64,000 nt of DNA. Source: CALINF01 sp039980455 (GTDB lineage Bacteria > Pseudomonadota > Gammaproteobacteria > Pseudomonadales > Halieaceae). Of this stretch, positions 35,382 through 42,968 are shown one piece after another. The stretch spans positions 310,001 through 374,000 of the forward strand of contig JBDXCG010000004.1 in NCBI GenBank assembly GCA_039980455.1, given 5' to 3'. Position 1 is the first letter of the stretch. Each line of letters opens with the position of its first letter. A program made the position numbers and the translations under genes. Below the pieces are notes generated by a model. It made no database searches, had not been told where the DNA came from, and was given only the letters and a program-made list of their open reading frames with translations.

Positions 35382-35387
35382 ATTATA
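35382..35387 (-). promoter_or_regulatory. Consensus -10 box (TATAAT) of rfbD-rfbB
   Basis: A perfect TATAAT on the minus strand, about 95 bases before the preferred rfbD start. The -35 region (GTGGTT at 17 bases) is weak. It places the transcription start downstream of the ATG at 35410, which argues against that ATG. Confidence 0.4.
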
Positions 35388-35438
35388 GAGGTAGGAGTGT
35401 CGATAACCACAGACTAATTCTTCCATCACACAGAGGCG

Positions 35439-35444
35439 TATACT
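35439..35444 (+). promoter_or_regulatory. -10 box (TATACT) immediately before the kinase-like gene at 35451
   Basis: TATACT ends 6 bases before the ATG, so the predicted transcription start coincides with the A of the ATG, giving a leaderless message. No Shine-Dalgarno is present; GAGG at 35433 would lie upstream of the transcript. The -35 is not clear. Confidence 0.4.
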
Positions 35445-35450
35445 GGCACG

Positions 35451-36230
35451 ATGCAACAGGAAGAACTGACACTGGAATCACCCGACGTTAGCCCGATCTC
35501 GGCCGAGTTACCCGAAGTCGCGTTGGACTTGAGTACTGGGGGACAACCAGCTGGGTGGGAAATCGTAAACAGTTCTGGTTACACCCATGTTGCTTACAAT
35601 CCCACGCTGAACCTGTACTACAAAGAATTTTTTTCTCGCAGCCCGCTGGAGCATATCAAGGCTCTGGTGCGCGGGAGTCGCGGCACCCGCGCCAGACTTA
35701 ACAGCGACAAGCTGGTAGCCGCAGGATTCCCCGCACCTACAAATGTTGCCTGGGGTTCTTTGCCCGGCAGTACTGAGTACCTATTTACGCAAGGGGCCGA
35801 GGGTAAGGCTGTATCAACGTGGCTGAAAAACTCGGTGAGGCGTTCGACTAAAGAGGAGATTGTGCAAAAACGCGAGCTACTGACCCAGCTGGGGAGTTTT
35901 ATTGGTCATCTACACGCTCGTGGCTTTATCCACGGGGATTTACGCGCCAGCAATATTATCGCGAACGTTTCAGGTAGCCAGTTCAGCTTTACCCTGATCG
36001 ACAATGAACGTACCACAAGCCACAGAACCGCCCCCGGCAAGCTGATTCTTAAAAACATCATGCAGCTCAATATGCTGTTACCCGCCGATATCACAATCAC
36101 TGACCGCTGGCGCTTCTTCAATGCCTGGTCAGATGCTCTGGGGAGTTACAATGTTCTCGAGGCTAGAGTTATCGGATTGGAAGCCTATCGTTGGGCTATG
36201 CGTCGGCTAGCCGCTAAGGGAATACTGTAA
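35451..36230 (+). CDS. Lipopolysaccharide kinase-like protein (Kdo/InaA kinase fold)
   Basis: 259 residues with a protein-kinase-like fold. The catalytic loop is HARGFIHGDLRASNII (HGD with a downstream Asn) and the metal-binding aspartate is in LIDNERT. The N-terminal ~40 residues are extra. This family (WaaP/KdkA/InaA) phosphorylates sugars of the LPS inner core. It stands alone on the plus strand between rfbD and the minus-strand kinase at 36279, with which it converges. The sugar and position phosphorylated cannot be told. Confidence 0.8.
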   Translation: MQQEELTLESPDVSPISAELPEVALDLSTGGQPAGWEIVNSSGYTHVAYNPTLNLYYKEFFSRSPLEHIKALVRGSRGTRARLNSDKLVAAGFPAPTNVAWGSLPGSTEYLFTQGAEGKAVSTWLKNSVRRSTKEEIVQKRELLTQLGSFIGHLHARGFIHGDLRASNIIANVSGSQFSFTLIDNERTTSHRTAPGKLILKNIMQLNMLLPADITITDRWRFFNAWSDALGSYNVLEARVIGLEAYRWAMRRLAAKGIL

Positions 36231-36278
36231 ATCTGACTACGCTAGGCACATGCGTAGATTCCGACCAACAGCCGTGGA

Positions 36279-37049
36279 TTAGCCATTGAGCAAAATCTGT
36301 CCTCGTTTTCCATACGTCCGCGCATGCCGCTGCCGTAAGCGCTTGAGTAGAGGCAAAGTCGCGGCAGAAACCTCTCCAGTACTACAGCCTATTTCACCCG
36401 CGTAGGCTGCTAAAAACGTGTCGACGGTTTTTTGGGGAGCATTCAGATCCTCAGCATTCAATACAAATCTAGCAACGTCCCTATACTGAACAGGCGCGCC
36501 CATTCCTACTCGGGCAACCGAGTCTAGATCTACCAGGTGGTGCCGGTCATGCGCAAGATACATATTGCTCCACTTACAGTCACCATGAACGAAGCCAGCA
36601 CGATGTAGTTGTCCAATGAGAACACCTGCGTCCCTCCATACCGCAGCTGATAGTTGCTCGCCCTGAACCTCCCATAGCGAGAGAAGATCATCACCTTCAA
36701 CCAGGCGTTGCGTAACGAGCAGCATATCTGCGCCCACCTGCAGGCAGGCTATCGGCAGTGGCACCGGTAGTTGCGCCTTCAGCAAATTGTCGGCAGACGT
36801 AAAGCTGCGCAAGGCGCGATGGCGGCCAAGGCGCAGGGCGAACTGCTGCGCCAGCCCCTTCGACCGGAATACTTTCACGTAAACAGACGTGTCCTCTAGC
36901 TGAAGAAAACCCACCCAGCTGTGCTGAGATTCCTTGATGGTTTGCCCATGCTGTGAGCACCAGTCCGTGGCGGGAATATTGTCTTGCTTCAACCGGGCAG
37001 CCAACTCAGGACACGTTCCGCGTACCACCTGCACTCTGCGCTTGTTCAC
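36279..37049 (-). CDS. Lipopolysaccharide core kinase-like protein
   Basis: 256 residues starting at GTG 37049 (AGGA 9 bases upstream). A kinase-like fold with the loop HRAGFVHGDCKWSNMYL and the metal aspartate in HHLVDLDSVARV. It resembles the extra core kinases encoded next to waaP in pseudomonads. It lies 11 bases after the alpha/beta-hydrolase gene and is the last gene of the minus-strand run waaF-waaC-waaG-waaP-hydrolase-kinase. The most likely role is phosphorylating a second heptose or another core sugar (inference). Confidence 0.82.
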   Translation of the reverse strand: MNKRRVQVVRGTCPELAARLKQDNIPATDWCSQHGQTIKESQHSWVGFLQLEDTSVYVKVFRSKGLAQQFALRLGRHRALRSFTSADNLLKAQLPVPLPIACLQVGADMLLVTQRLVEGDDLLSLWEVQGEQLSAAVWRDAGVLIGQLHRAGFVHGDCKWSNMYLAHDRHHLVDLDSVARVGMGAPVQYRDVARFVLNAEDLNAPQKTVDTFLAAYAGEIGCSTGEVSAATLPLLKRLRQRHARTYGKRGQILLNG

Positions 37050-37060
37050 GCTAGCGGATC

Positions 37061-37936
37061 CTAGGCAGTAGTCTGCTTGCTCAACTGTCTATCAAACCAT
37101 TCGCTCAGATCATTCAGCACTGCCTCTTTCTCTGGCTCATTGAATATCTCGTGATACAGGCCCGGATATATTTTCAGCTCTTTATCGGGTGCGGGAATGG
37201 CTGCGTGGTACTCAATCGAGCCTGACGGCGCCGTCATGACATCTGCGTCACCGTGCATCAGAATAATGGGCAGGTGCACTCGTTCATGTCCTGCGGCCAC
37301 GTCATCCATACCCTTAAACAGCGTTCTCACAAGGCGCGCGCTGATTTTTCCACCATGAACCAGTGGGTCGTCTATGTAACGCTTCACCACGTCAGGGTCA
37401 CGGCTGATCTGTGATGCATCCAGTTGCAGCATACCCATTTTGGGCGCAATTTTAGACAGCAACGCATTGATCCAGAGAGCTATCTTGGACGGTGCCTCCT
37501 CCATTGCCAGAGCAGGAGCAGACAATGCGGCGCCGGCAAATCTATCGGCATTATCGAGCAAGTAGCGCGCGGCGATCAGGCCGCCCATGCTATGGCCTAC
37601 GAGGAAGCAAGGTGCAGTCGGATACCAGTCGCCGATCGCGGCGCGCAAATTGTCCAACGGGCCGAAGTAATCAGACATGGAGTCGATGTGGGCCCGATGA
37701 CCGGGCGACTCTCCATGTCCATAATGATCTGGAGCAATCACAGCAAAACCGCGTTCCATGAAATACTCTGCAAAATACTGGTAGCGGCCACAGTGCTCTC
37801 CCAGTCCGTGCGCCAACAAAATGGCAGCGCGGCAATCACCCAGGGGCTTCCAGTGGCGATAAAAGACACCGCTTGGCAACCGTTCTTCCTGCACTGCCTC
37901 ACCCGAAGACTCGGCTCTCATACTTGCTTCACTCAT
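37061..37936 (-). CDS. Alpha/beta hydrolase, monoacylglycerol-lipase type
   Basis: 291 residues of the serine aminopeptidase S33/Hydrolase_4 family. The oxyanion/His segment is ILLAHGLGEHCGRY. The nucleophile lies in FLVGHSMGGLIAARYL, the catalytic Asp in MHGDADVMT and the His in YPGLYHEIFNE. No signal peptide, so cytoplasmic. An AAGGAAG ribosome-binding site precedes the ATG. Its place inside the LPS core operon, between waaP and another kinase, is unusual and might point to acyl removal or lipid salvage, but it may just be co-transcribed. Confidence 0.88.
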   Translation of the reverse strand: MSEASMRAESSGEAVQEERLPSGVFYRHWKPLGDCRAAILLAHGLGEHCGRYQYFAEYFMERGFAVIAPDHYGHGESPGHRAHIDSMSDYFGPLDNLRAAIGDWYPTAPCFLVGHSMGGLIAARYLLDNADRFAGAALSAPALAMEEAPSKIALWINALLSKIAPKMGMLQLDASQISRDPDVVKRYIDDPLVHGGKISARLVRTLFKGMDDVAAGHERVHLPIILMHGDADVMTAPSGSIEYHAAIPAPDKELKIYPGLYHEIFNEPEKEAVLNDLSEWFDRQLSKQTTA

Positions 37937-37996
37937 GGCTCTTCCTTATTGACCTTATGGACCGCTTCGTAGCACCGGGCCAGGCTTGTTATCGTA

Positions 37997-38824
37997 TTAA
38001 AACGCAGGCGGCTCGCGGCCATGCTCCTGTCGGTACAGCTCTAGCGCACGCTGTCGAACCTTTGCCCAAAGCTGACCTTGCGTGCGTAGGGTATCTCGCA
38101 AATCCCGCCCAGTGTACGCCCGTACAAAACGCAGCAAGTCTCGTTCGCTGACACCGCAATCCATTGCCGAAAAATACAGGCCCGCCAAATCCTTGATACG
38201 CCAACGCGTCGGCACAGCCTTACGTATCTGAGCTCTATGCAAGTCTATCAGGTGACAGCGCAACTGTGTTTGCGCTAGAGACGCCGGGTCGAGATGAAAA
38301 TGACAAAGGTAGTAGTCGCGATGGTTAATACCGGCGCCATGCATGGCTCGAGACATTGATGCGAGCGTACAAATGATACGCCTTCGCACGACTGGTGATG
38401 GCGCGCTGCGAGACCAATTGGCGCAGAAGTCTTCCAGGCTGACCGTGCCCACTAAATCATCCGTTACCAGCAGCGACTGCCTGTGGGCAGGGTTCAAACC
38501 GGAGCGCGCGTAGGCCGCCACACTTAGCGTATCGACACCCAGGGACTCTAACTTACGGATCGCGTGGTATTCGTTGTCGGCCCCCGTCACCGGCAGGCGC
38601 AACTGTAGTAGGTTCTTGAATACTTCTTTCCAGCCGATACCGCTGTGCAGCTTAAGGAAGAACGATCTATTGATTGCGCGAAAGCGCAGCGTTTTACGGC
38701 CCTCCTTGTCACGGTAGACCTCGGCAGTATCAGCGCGCTGGGCAATACCACTAGCCCAGAGTAGTAACTGATCAGGCTTAACTTCGCCCAACAGATCTGA
38801 GCGTATATAGTATTCACCGGCCAC
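37997..38824 (-). CDS. waaP: LPS core heptose(I) kinase
   Basis: About 275 residues from the GTG at 38824, chosen because GAGGGG lies 6 bases upstream; a TTG at 38845 lacks this. WaaP phosphorylates heptose I of the inner core, needed for outer-membrane integrity and essential in Pseudomonas. The family's unusual catalytic loop is clear: GAGINHRDYYLCHFHLD, with the metal-binding LIDLHRAQIR. The N-terminal KLHSGIGWKEVFKNLLQLR is also typical. The start overlaps the end of waaG by 11 bases, as expected for coupled genes. Confidence 0.95.
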   Translation of the reverse strand: MAGEYYIRSDLLGEVKPDQLLLWASGIAQRADTAEVYRDKEGRKTLRFRAINRSFFLKLHSGIGWKEVFKNLLQLRLPVTGADNEYHAIRKLESLGVDTLSVAAYARSGLNPAHRQSLLVTDDLVGTVSLEDFCANWSRSAPSPVVRRRIICTLASMSRAMHGAGINHRDYYLCHFHLDPASLAQTQLRCHLIDLHRAQIRKAVPTRWRIKDLAGLYFSAMDCGVSERDLLRFVRAYTGRDLRDTLRTQGQLWAKVRQRALELYRQEHGREPPAF

Positions 38825-39959
38825 CGACTGCCCCTCGCGCCTCAAGCAATCGTTCGATTAACGCAGCGCCCTCTCTGTGCATGGAATAGAGGTCCTCGCG
38901 CTGTGCATACTCCAGAGCGCGACTCTGGCACTGATTTCGGTAGTAGCCATCGAGAGTCCGCAGCATCGCGTTGTTCAGAACCGCTTGATCGAATGGCGCG
39001 GGTATCACCTGACCGGCCCCTGCATTGCGGATATGGTAGGCGTAGCCACAGATATCGGTTGTCACCACGGGGAGGCCTGCCACCAGAGCTTCCAGCAATA
39101 CGATACCTGCAGCTTCATCCAGCGCCGGATGTATCAGTGCATCGGCCGCCAATAGCAGGTCAGATACATCATCGCGGCCACCGAGGAAGCGCACCTGTTT
39201 CGCTACGCCATGCTTGCGAGCCAAGTGCCTGAACTGTCGCTCTCGATCCTGCCCGACAACCCAAAGCTGTGTGGATTGGTCAACACGCTCATCGATCATA
39301 TTGGCAAGACCGATGATCACGCGGTCAAGGCCCTTTTTAATAAAACCCGACCCCACAAACAACAGCACATGATCTTTACCTGTCACACCCAACTGCTGAC
39401 GCAGAGCATCGCGTCGCGCTGGTGCATCGGGTCCTCGACGCCGCTCCGGACTTACGCCCGGCGGTAGTAAGTGCAAGCGCGCCGGAATGGTGCGGTAGTA
39501 GTGATCAAATTTCGCCTTTTCAGTGGCAGATATCAGCAGTATGTCGGTATCAGCCTCTGGACCAAAAACGGCAGCCTCATAGGCAGCGAAGTGGCGAAAC
39601 CGTCCGCCACGTCGATATGCCCAGCCTCGCTCACGGTGGGCTTTATCAAGAAAGCAGGAGTCGGCCGCAAAATAAATATCCAGTCCCGGCATCTTGTTGA
39701 AACCGATCACGCCATCAACCGGGTCCTGCGCTAAATCCTGCTGCACCCACTCATAGAATTTGCAATTGCGTCGATGATTCGACAACGCTCTAACGGGAAC
39801 CTTGCGCGCATCAATACCGGGCAAGCTCGCTCCCTGCCAGGTTATGAAGTAGACACGACACTCATGCCCCCTTGACTGTAACTCCGCAGTAAAGCGGGCA
39901 AAATCCCGCTGCATCCCGCCGTAAGGAAAATACTTATAAAGCAGCAACGCAACTCGCAT
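38814..39959 (-). CDS. waaG: LPS core alpha-1,3-glucosyltransferase I
   Basis: 381 residues (E. coli 374). A GT4, GT-B enzyme that adds the first outer-core hexose to heptose II. Diagnostic segments are MRVALLLYKYFPYGGMQRD, GFNKMPGLDIYFAADSCF, LVFVGSGFIKKG-like LLFVGSGF, and the donor-site region IHPALDEAAGIVLLEALVAGLPVVTTDICGYA. It begins 1 base after the waaC stop and overlaps waaP, so waaF-waaC-waaG-waaP form one tight operon. The sugar donor (UDP-glucose in enterobacteria, other in pseudomonads) is not certain here. Confidence 0.94.
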   Translation of the reverse strand: MRVALLLYKYFPYGGMQRDFARFTAELQSRGHECRVYFITWQGASLPGIDARKVPVRALSNHRRNCKFYEWVQQDLAQDPVDGVIGFNKMPGLDIYFAADSCFLDKAHRERGWAYRRGGRFRHFAAYEAAVFGPEADTDILLISATEKAKFDHYYRTIPARLHLLPPGVSPERRRGPDAPARRDALRQQLGVTGKDHVLLFVGSGFIKKGLDRVIIGLANMIDERVDQSTQLWVVGQDRERQFRHLARKHGVAKQVRFLGGRDDVSDLLLAADALIHPALDEAAGIVLLEALVAGLPVVTTDICGYAYHIRNAGAGQVIPAPFDQAVLNNAMLRTLDGYYRNQCQSRALEYAQREDLYSMHREGAALIERLLEARGAVGGR

Positions 39960-39960
39960 C

Positions 39961-40956
39961 TCAGTGTACGCTTCCGGCTACGCTCTGCAGCGCTTCCCAC
40001 ACTGACTCAGCCGTAATCGAATCCATCATGATCTGAGGGTCGCTCGTGTCGTGCACGCCCAGCGGCGCGCGCAGCTGCGATTGATGCATGCCATAAGCGC
40101 CAATGAGGCGGGTATCGGTCGGGCCATATAACGACACCGCCGGCACATCCAGAGCCGCAGCAAGGTGCCCAAGGCCAGTGTCCACTGCTACTGCACCCCA
40201 CGACTCCAGCAACAATGTAGCCAAACCACTCAAGCCAAGCGAAGGTAGAACCTGCGCTTGTGCATGAGTGGCTGCAATACGCTCTGCACGCGCGCGCTCT
40301 TTAGCATTGCCCCAGGGAAGCCAGATGCGATGACCCGCTTGCGCAATCAGCGCCTGTAGCTCTATCCACTTCTGCTCAGGCCATTGCTTCTCTGCGCGGG
40401 CGGTGCCGTGAAACAACAGTACGCCACTGCGTTGAGGCTCTGCAGAGCGATGTAACGCTTCGCTCAGGCCGTAGTCTCCGGTTTCCTCAGGCACGCTATA
40501 GTTCAGCGATACAGCAAACAATTGTCTTATTCGCTCGACAGCGTGCTGATCTTTGGGAATGCTCAGGGGGTGATTGTATGTTCGGGCAGCCAGGCTCTCT
40601 CGAGCAGAATTCTTATCCAACCCATAGCTCGGCGCACTCACCAGCCCAGTCACAAAAGCGCTCTTCAATAGCCCCTGAGCGTCAATAACCAAGTCGTAAT
40701 GCGACTGTCTGAGTGCACGGCGAAATTTTGCCCACTGGGCTGCCACACCGCCGGCGAGCGGGTTCTTGCGCCACCGCCTCAATGCCACTGGAATGACCTG
40801 GTCGACCGCAGGGTGCCATGCGGGGATTTCAGCAAAGGCCTCTTCCACTACCCAATCAAAACGCACTTCCGGCAGAATGCGGTGCGCGTCCGTCAGAGCG
40901 GGGAGTGTGTGGATGACGTCACCAAGCGAGGACATCTTGACTATCAGAACTCTCAC
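39961..40956 (-). CDS. waaC: LPS heptosyltransferase I
   Basis: 331 residues, GTG start overlapping the waaF stop as GTGA. A GT9 enzyme transferring L-glycero-D-manno-heptose from ADP-heptose to Kdo. Motifs are VLIVKMSSLGDVIHTLPAL (acceptor-site Asp), DFVVEEAFAE-like DWVVEEAFAEI, YDLVIDAQGLLKSA, LLFHGTARAEKQWPE and AVDTGLGHLAAAL. It uses the sugar made by HldE (27 kb). Compared with WaaF, the AQG rather than NSLKS segment confirms WaaC. Confidence 0.96.
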   Translation of the reverse strand: MRVLIVKMSSLGDVIHTLPALTDAHRILPEVRFDWVVEEAFAEIPAWHPAVDQVIPVALRRWRKNPLAGGVAAQWAKFRRALRQSHYDLVIDAQGLLKSAFVTGLVSAPSYGLDKNSARESLAARTYNHPLSIPKDQHAVERIRQLFAVSLNYSVPEETGDYGLSEALHRSAEPQRSGVLLFHGTARAEKQWPEQKWIELQALIAQAGHRIWLPWGNAKERARAERIAATHAQAQVLPSLGLSGLATLLLESWGAVAVDTGLGHLAAALDVPAVSLYGPTDTRLIGAYGMHQSQLRAPLGVHDTSDPQIMMDSITAESVWEALQSVAGSVH

Positions 40957-41990
40957 GCGTTATCTGCCAATAGCTCGTCCAATGCATCGGCTACTCTATG
41001 CGCAGGCAACTGAGACATACAACCGTGATGACCAAGCGGGCACTCTCTTTGGAAACAGGGCGCGCAATCAATTTCACTCGTCAACACGGTAGCCCGCTTA
41101 CTCAAAGGTGGCGTAAAGTCAGGCGAGGTAGGTCCATAGATAACAACAGTTGGAACTCCCAGTGCTGCCGCAATGTGCATCAAGCCTGAATCATTGCTGA
41201 CAACGGCATGAGCCAATGAAAGCAAATCCACCGCCTCGTCCAGACTGGTTTTACCTGTCAAATCAACAATCGTATCTGGACGAGCACTCGACGCCAGCAC
41301 GCTTTGGGCTACCGCGGTATCGTTAGCAGAGCCATAGATCACCACAGCCCAACCCTGCTCAGTGTAAGCATCAGCCAACTGTGCGTAGTGAAGTGCCGGC
41401 CAACACTTGGCGCCACCGAACTCGGCCCCTGGGCACAATGCCAGTATTGGCTTGTCCAGCGATAGCTGCTTACGCAGTGCTGTGGCATGGGCACTCTGCA
41501 AATCGACCTGCAAGGCAGGGGTAGACAGAGGCTCGGGCAGTGGTTGATCAGGAGCCAAAGCCAAGGCGGCAAAGCGCTGCACCATGAGCGGGTACTGATT
41601 GGCATCCAGCCGCCGGATATCATTAAGTAAGCCATAACGTTGCTCCCCCAACCAACCAGTTCTAAGGGGTATCCGAGCCAGAAAGGGTATTAGCGCAGAC
41701 TTTAGCGAGTTAGGTAACAATATGGCCTGATCGTAACGGGTGGCAGATAACTCTCTGGCAATACGCCAGCGTTTACCCAGGCCCAATTCGCCGTGGCCCA
41801 CCGGCATAGTCAGGCTATGGTTCACCTCGGGCATGCGCGCCAAAATTGGCTGGCTCCAGGCGGGGGCAAGTACATCAATGAGGGCGCTCGGGCGGGTCTG
41901 TTGCAGCAGCGTGTAAAGCGGTTGCGACATGACCATGTCGCCAACCCAGGAAGGGCCAATTACAAGAATTTTTTCCGGTCTATCTGACAT
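40953..41990 (-). CDS. waaF: LPS heptosyltransferase II
   Basis: 345 residues, a GT9 enzyme adding heptose II. Typical WaaF features: ILVIGPSWVGDMVMSQPLY, QAILLPNSLKSALIPF, RTGWLGEQRYGLLND, LALCPGAEFGGAKCWP, VSNDSGLMHIAAALGVPTV and ALFGPTSP-like VIYGPTSP. First gene of the LPS core operon; about 50 bases downstream of ilvE. waaC overlaps its stop. Confidence 0.96.
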   Translation of the reverse strand: MSDRPEKILVIGPSWVGDMVMSQPLYTLLQQTRPSALIDVLAPAWSQPILARMPEVNHSLTMPVGHGELGLGKRWRIARELSATRYDQAILLPNSLKSALIPFLARIPLRTGWLGEQRYGLLNDIRRLDANQYPLMVQRFAALALAPDQPLPEPLSTPALQVDLQSAHATALRKQLSLDKPILALCPGAEFGGAKCWPALHYAQLADAYTEQGWAVVIYGSANDTAVAQSVLASSARPDTIVDLTGKTSLDEAVDLLSLAHAVVSNDSGLMHIAAALGVPTVVIYGPTSPDFTPPLSKRATVLTSEIDCAPCFQRECPLGHHGCMSQLPAHRVADALDELLADNA

Positions 41991-42041
41991 TGAGGGTCAG
42001 CGTGTTTCGCAAGGGCAGCTTTACACTGCCCTTACGTGAGG

Positions 42042-42968
42042 TCACGCTACCGGCGCCAACCAGTCTCTGTTTTGAGGTCGATTACCGCGCACTGCATCGA
42101 AATACATCGTTTGCAGTTGCTCAGTAAGCGGGCCACGCGAACCGGACCCTATCGTACGCCCGTCCAGTTCACGAATGGGAACGACCTCTGCGGCTGTACC
42201 TGTAAAGAATGCCTCGTCTGCAACATAGACTTCGTCGCGCGTGATGCGCTTCTCGACGATTTTGTATCCCAGCTCATCCGCGAACGCGAAAATTGAATCT
42301 CTGGTGATGCCTTCCAGGCATGAAGTGAGCTCGGGCGTATAGATCGTATCATTGCGGATGATAAATACGTTCTCCCCGCTGCCTTCGGCGACATAACCCT
42401 CGTTGTCTAGCAATAGCGCCTCTTCGGCGCCGCCGTCCAACGCTTCGCGCAATGCCAGCATTGAGTTGATGTAATTGCCATTTGCCTTGGCTTTACACAT
42501 GGTGATGTTCACATGATGGCGTGTATAGGAGGACGTCCGAACCTTGATACCACGATCGCGTGCCTCAGGGTCCATGTAGGATGGCCACTCCCAGGCGGCA
42601 ACCATTACATGGGTTTTCAGATTGTCAGCTCGCAAGCCCATGCCTTCAGACCCATAAAAGCACATGGGGCGCAGATACGCCTCTTCCAATTTATTTTCAC
42701 GCACGACCGCACGCTGCGCTTCATTAAGCGTGTCTTTATCAAAGGGCATATCCATAGAAAGAATATGCGCAGAGCGGAATAGTCGGTCGGTGTGTTCCTG
42801 TAGGCGAAAAATGCTGGTGCCAAGCTCCGCTGTTTTATAGGCGCGCACACCTTCGAATACGCCCAGACCGTAGTGCAGAGTGTGAGTCAAGACGTGCACT
42901 TTAGCCTCACGCCAGGGAATCATTTCACCATCAAGCCATATAAGCCCATCACGATCGGCCAGGTTCAT
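42042..42968 (-). CDS. ilvE: Branched-chain amino-acid aminotransferase
   Basis: 308 residues, a fold-type IV PLP enzyme. Motifs include WLDGEMIPWREAKVHVLTHTLHYG, GVFEGVRAY, CKAKANGNYINSMLALREA (PLP Lys) and EGSGENVFIIRN. It makes the final transamination for Ile, Val and Leu. Its ATG overlaps the glnE stop (ATGA), so it is coupled to glnE; this glnE-ilvE-waaF order is also that of pseudomonads. A change of amino-acid status could thus reach LPS core genes by read-through. Confidence 0.96.
   Translation of the reverse strand: MNLADRDGLIWLDGEMIPWREAKVHVLTHTLHYGLGVFEGVRAYKTAELGTSIFRLQEHTDRLFRSAHILSMDMPFDKDTLNEAQRAVVRENKLEEAYLRPMCFYGSEGMGLRADNLKTHVMVAAWEWPSYMDPEARDRGIKVRTSSYTRHHVNITMCKAKANGNYINSMLALREALDGGAEEALLLDNEGYVAEGSGENVFIIRNDTIYTPELTSCLEGITRDSIFAFADELGYKIVEKRITRDEVYVADEAFFTGTAAEVVPIRELDGRTIGSGSRGPLTEQLQTMYFDAVRGNRPQNRDWLAPVA

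Noticed and set aside
36238..36258. Terminator between the two kinase-like genes (CTACGC/GCGTAG)
   Set aside because: Only 6 bp with a 9-base loop and no T-run on either side.
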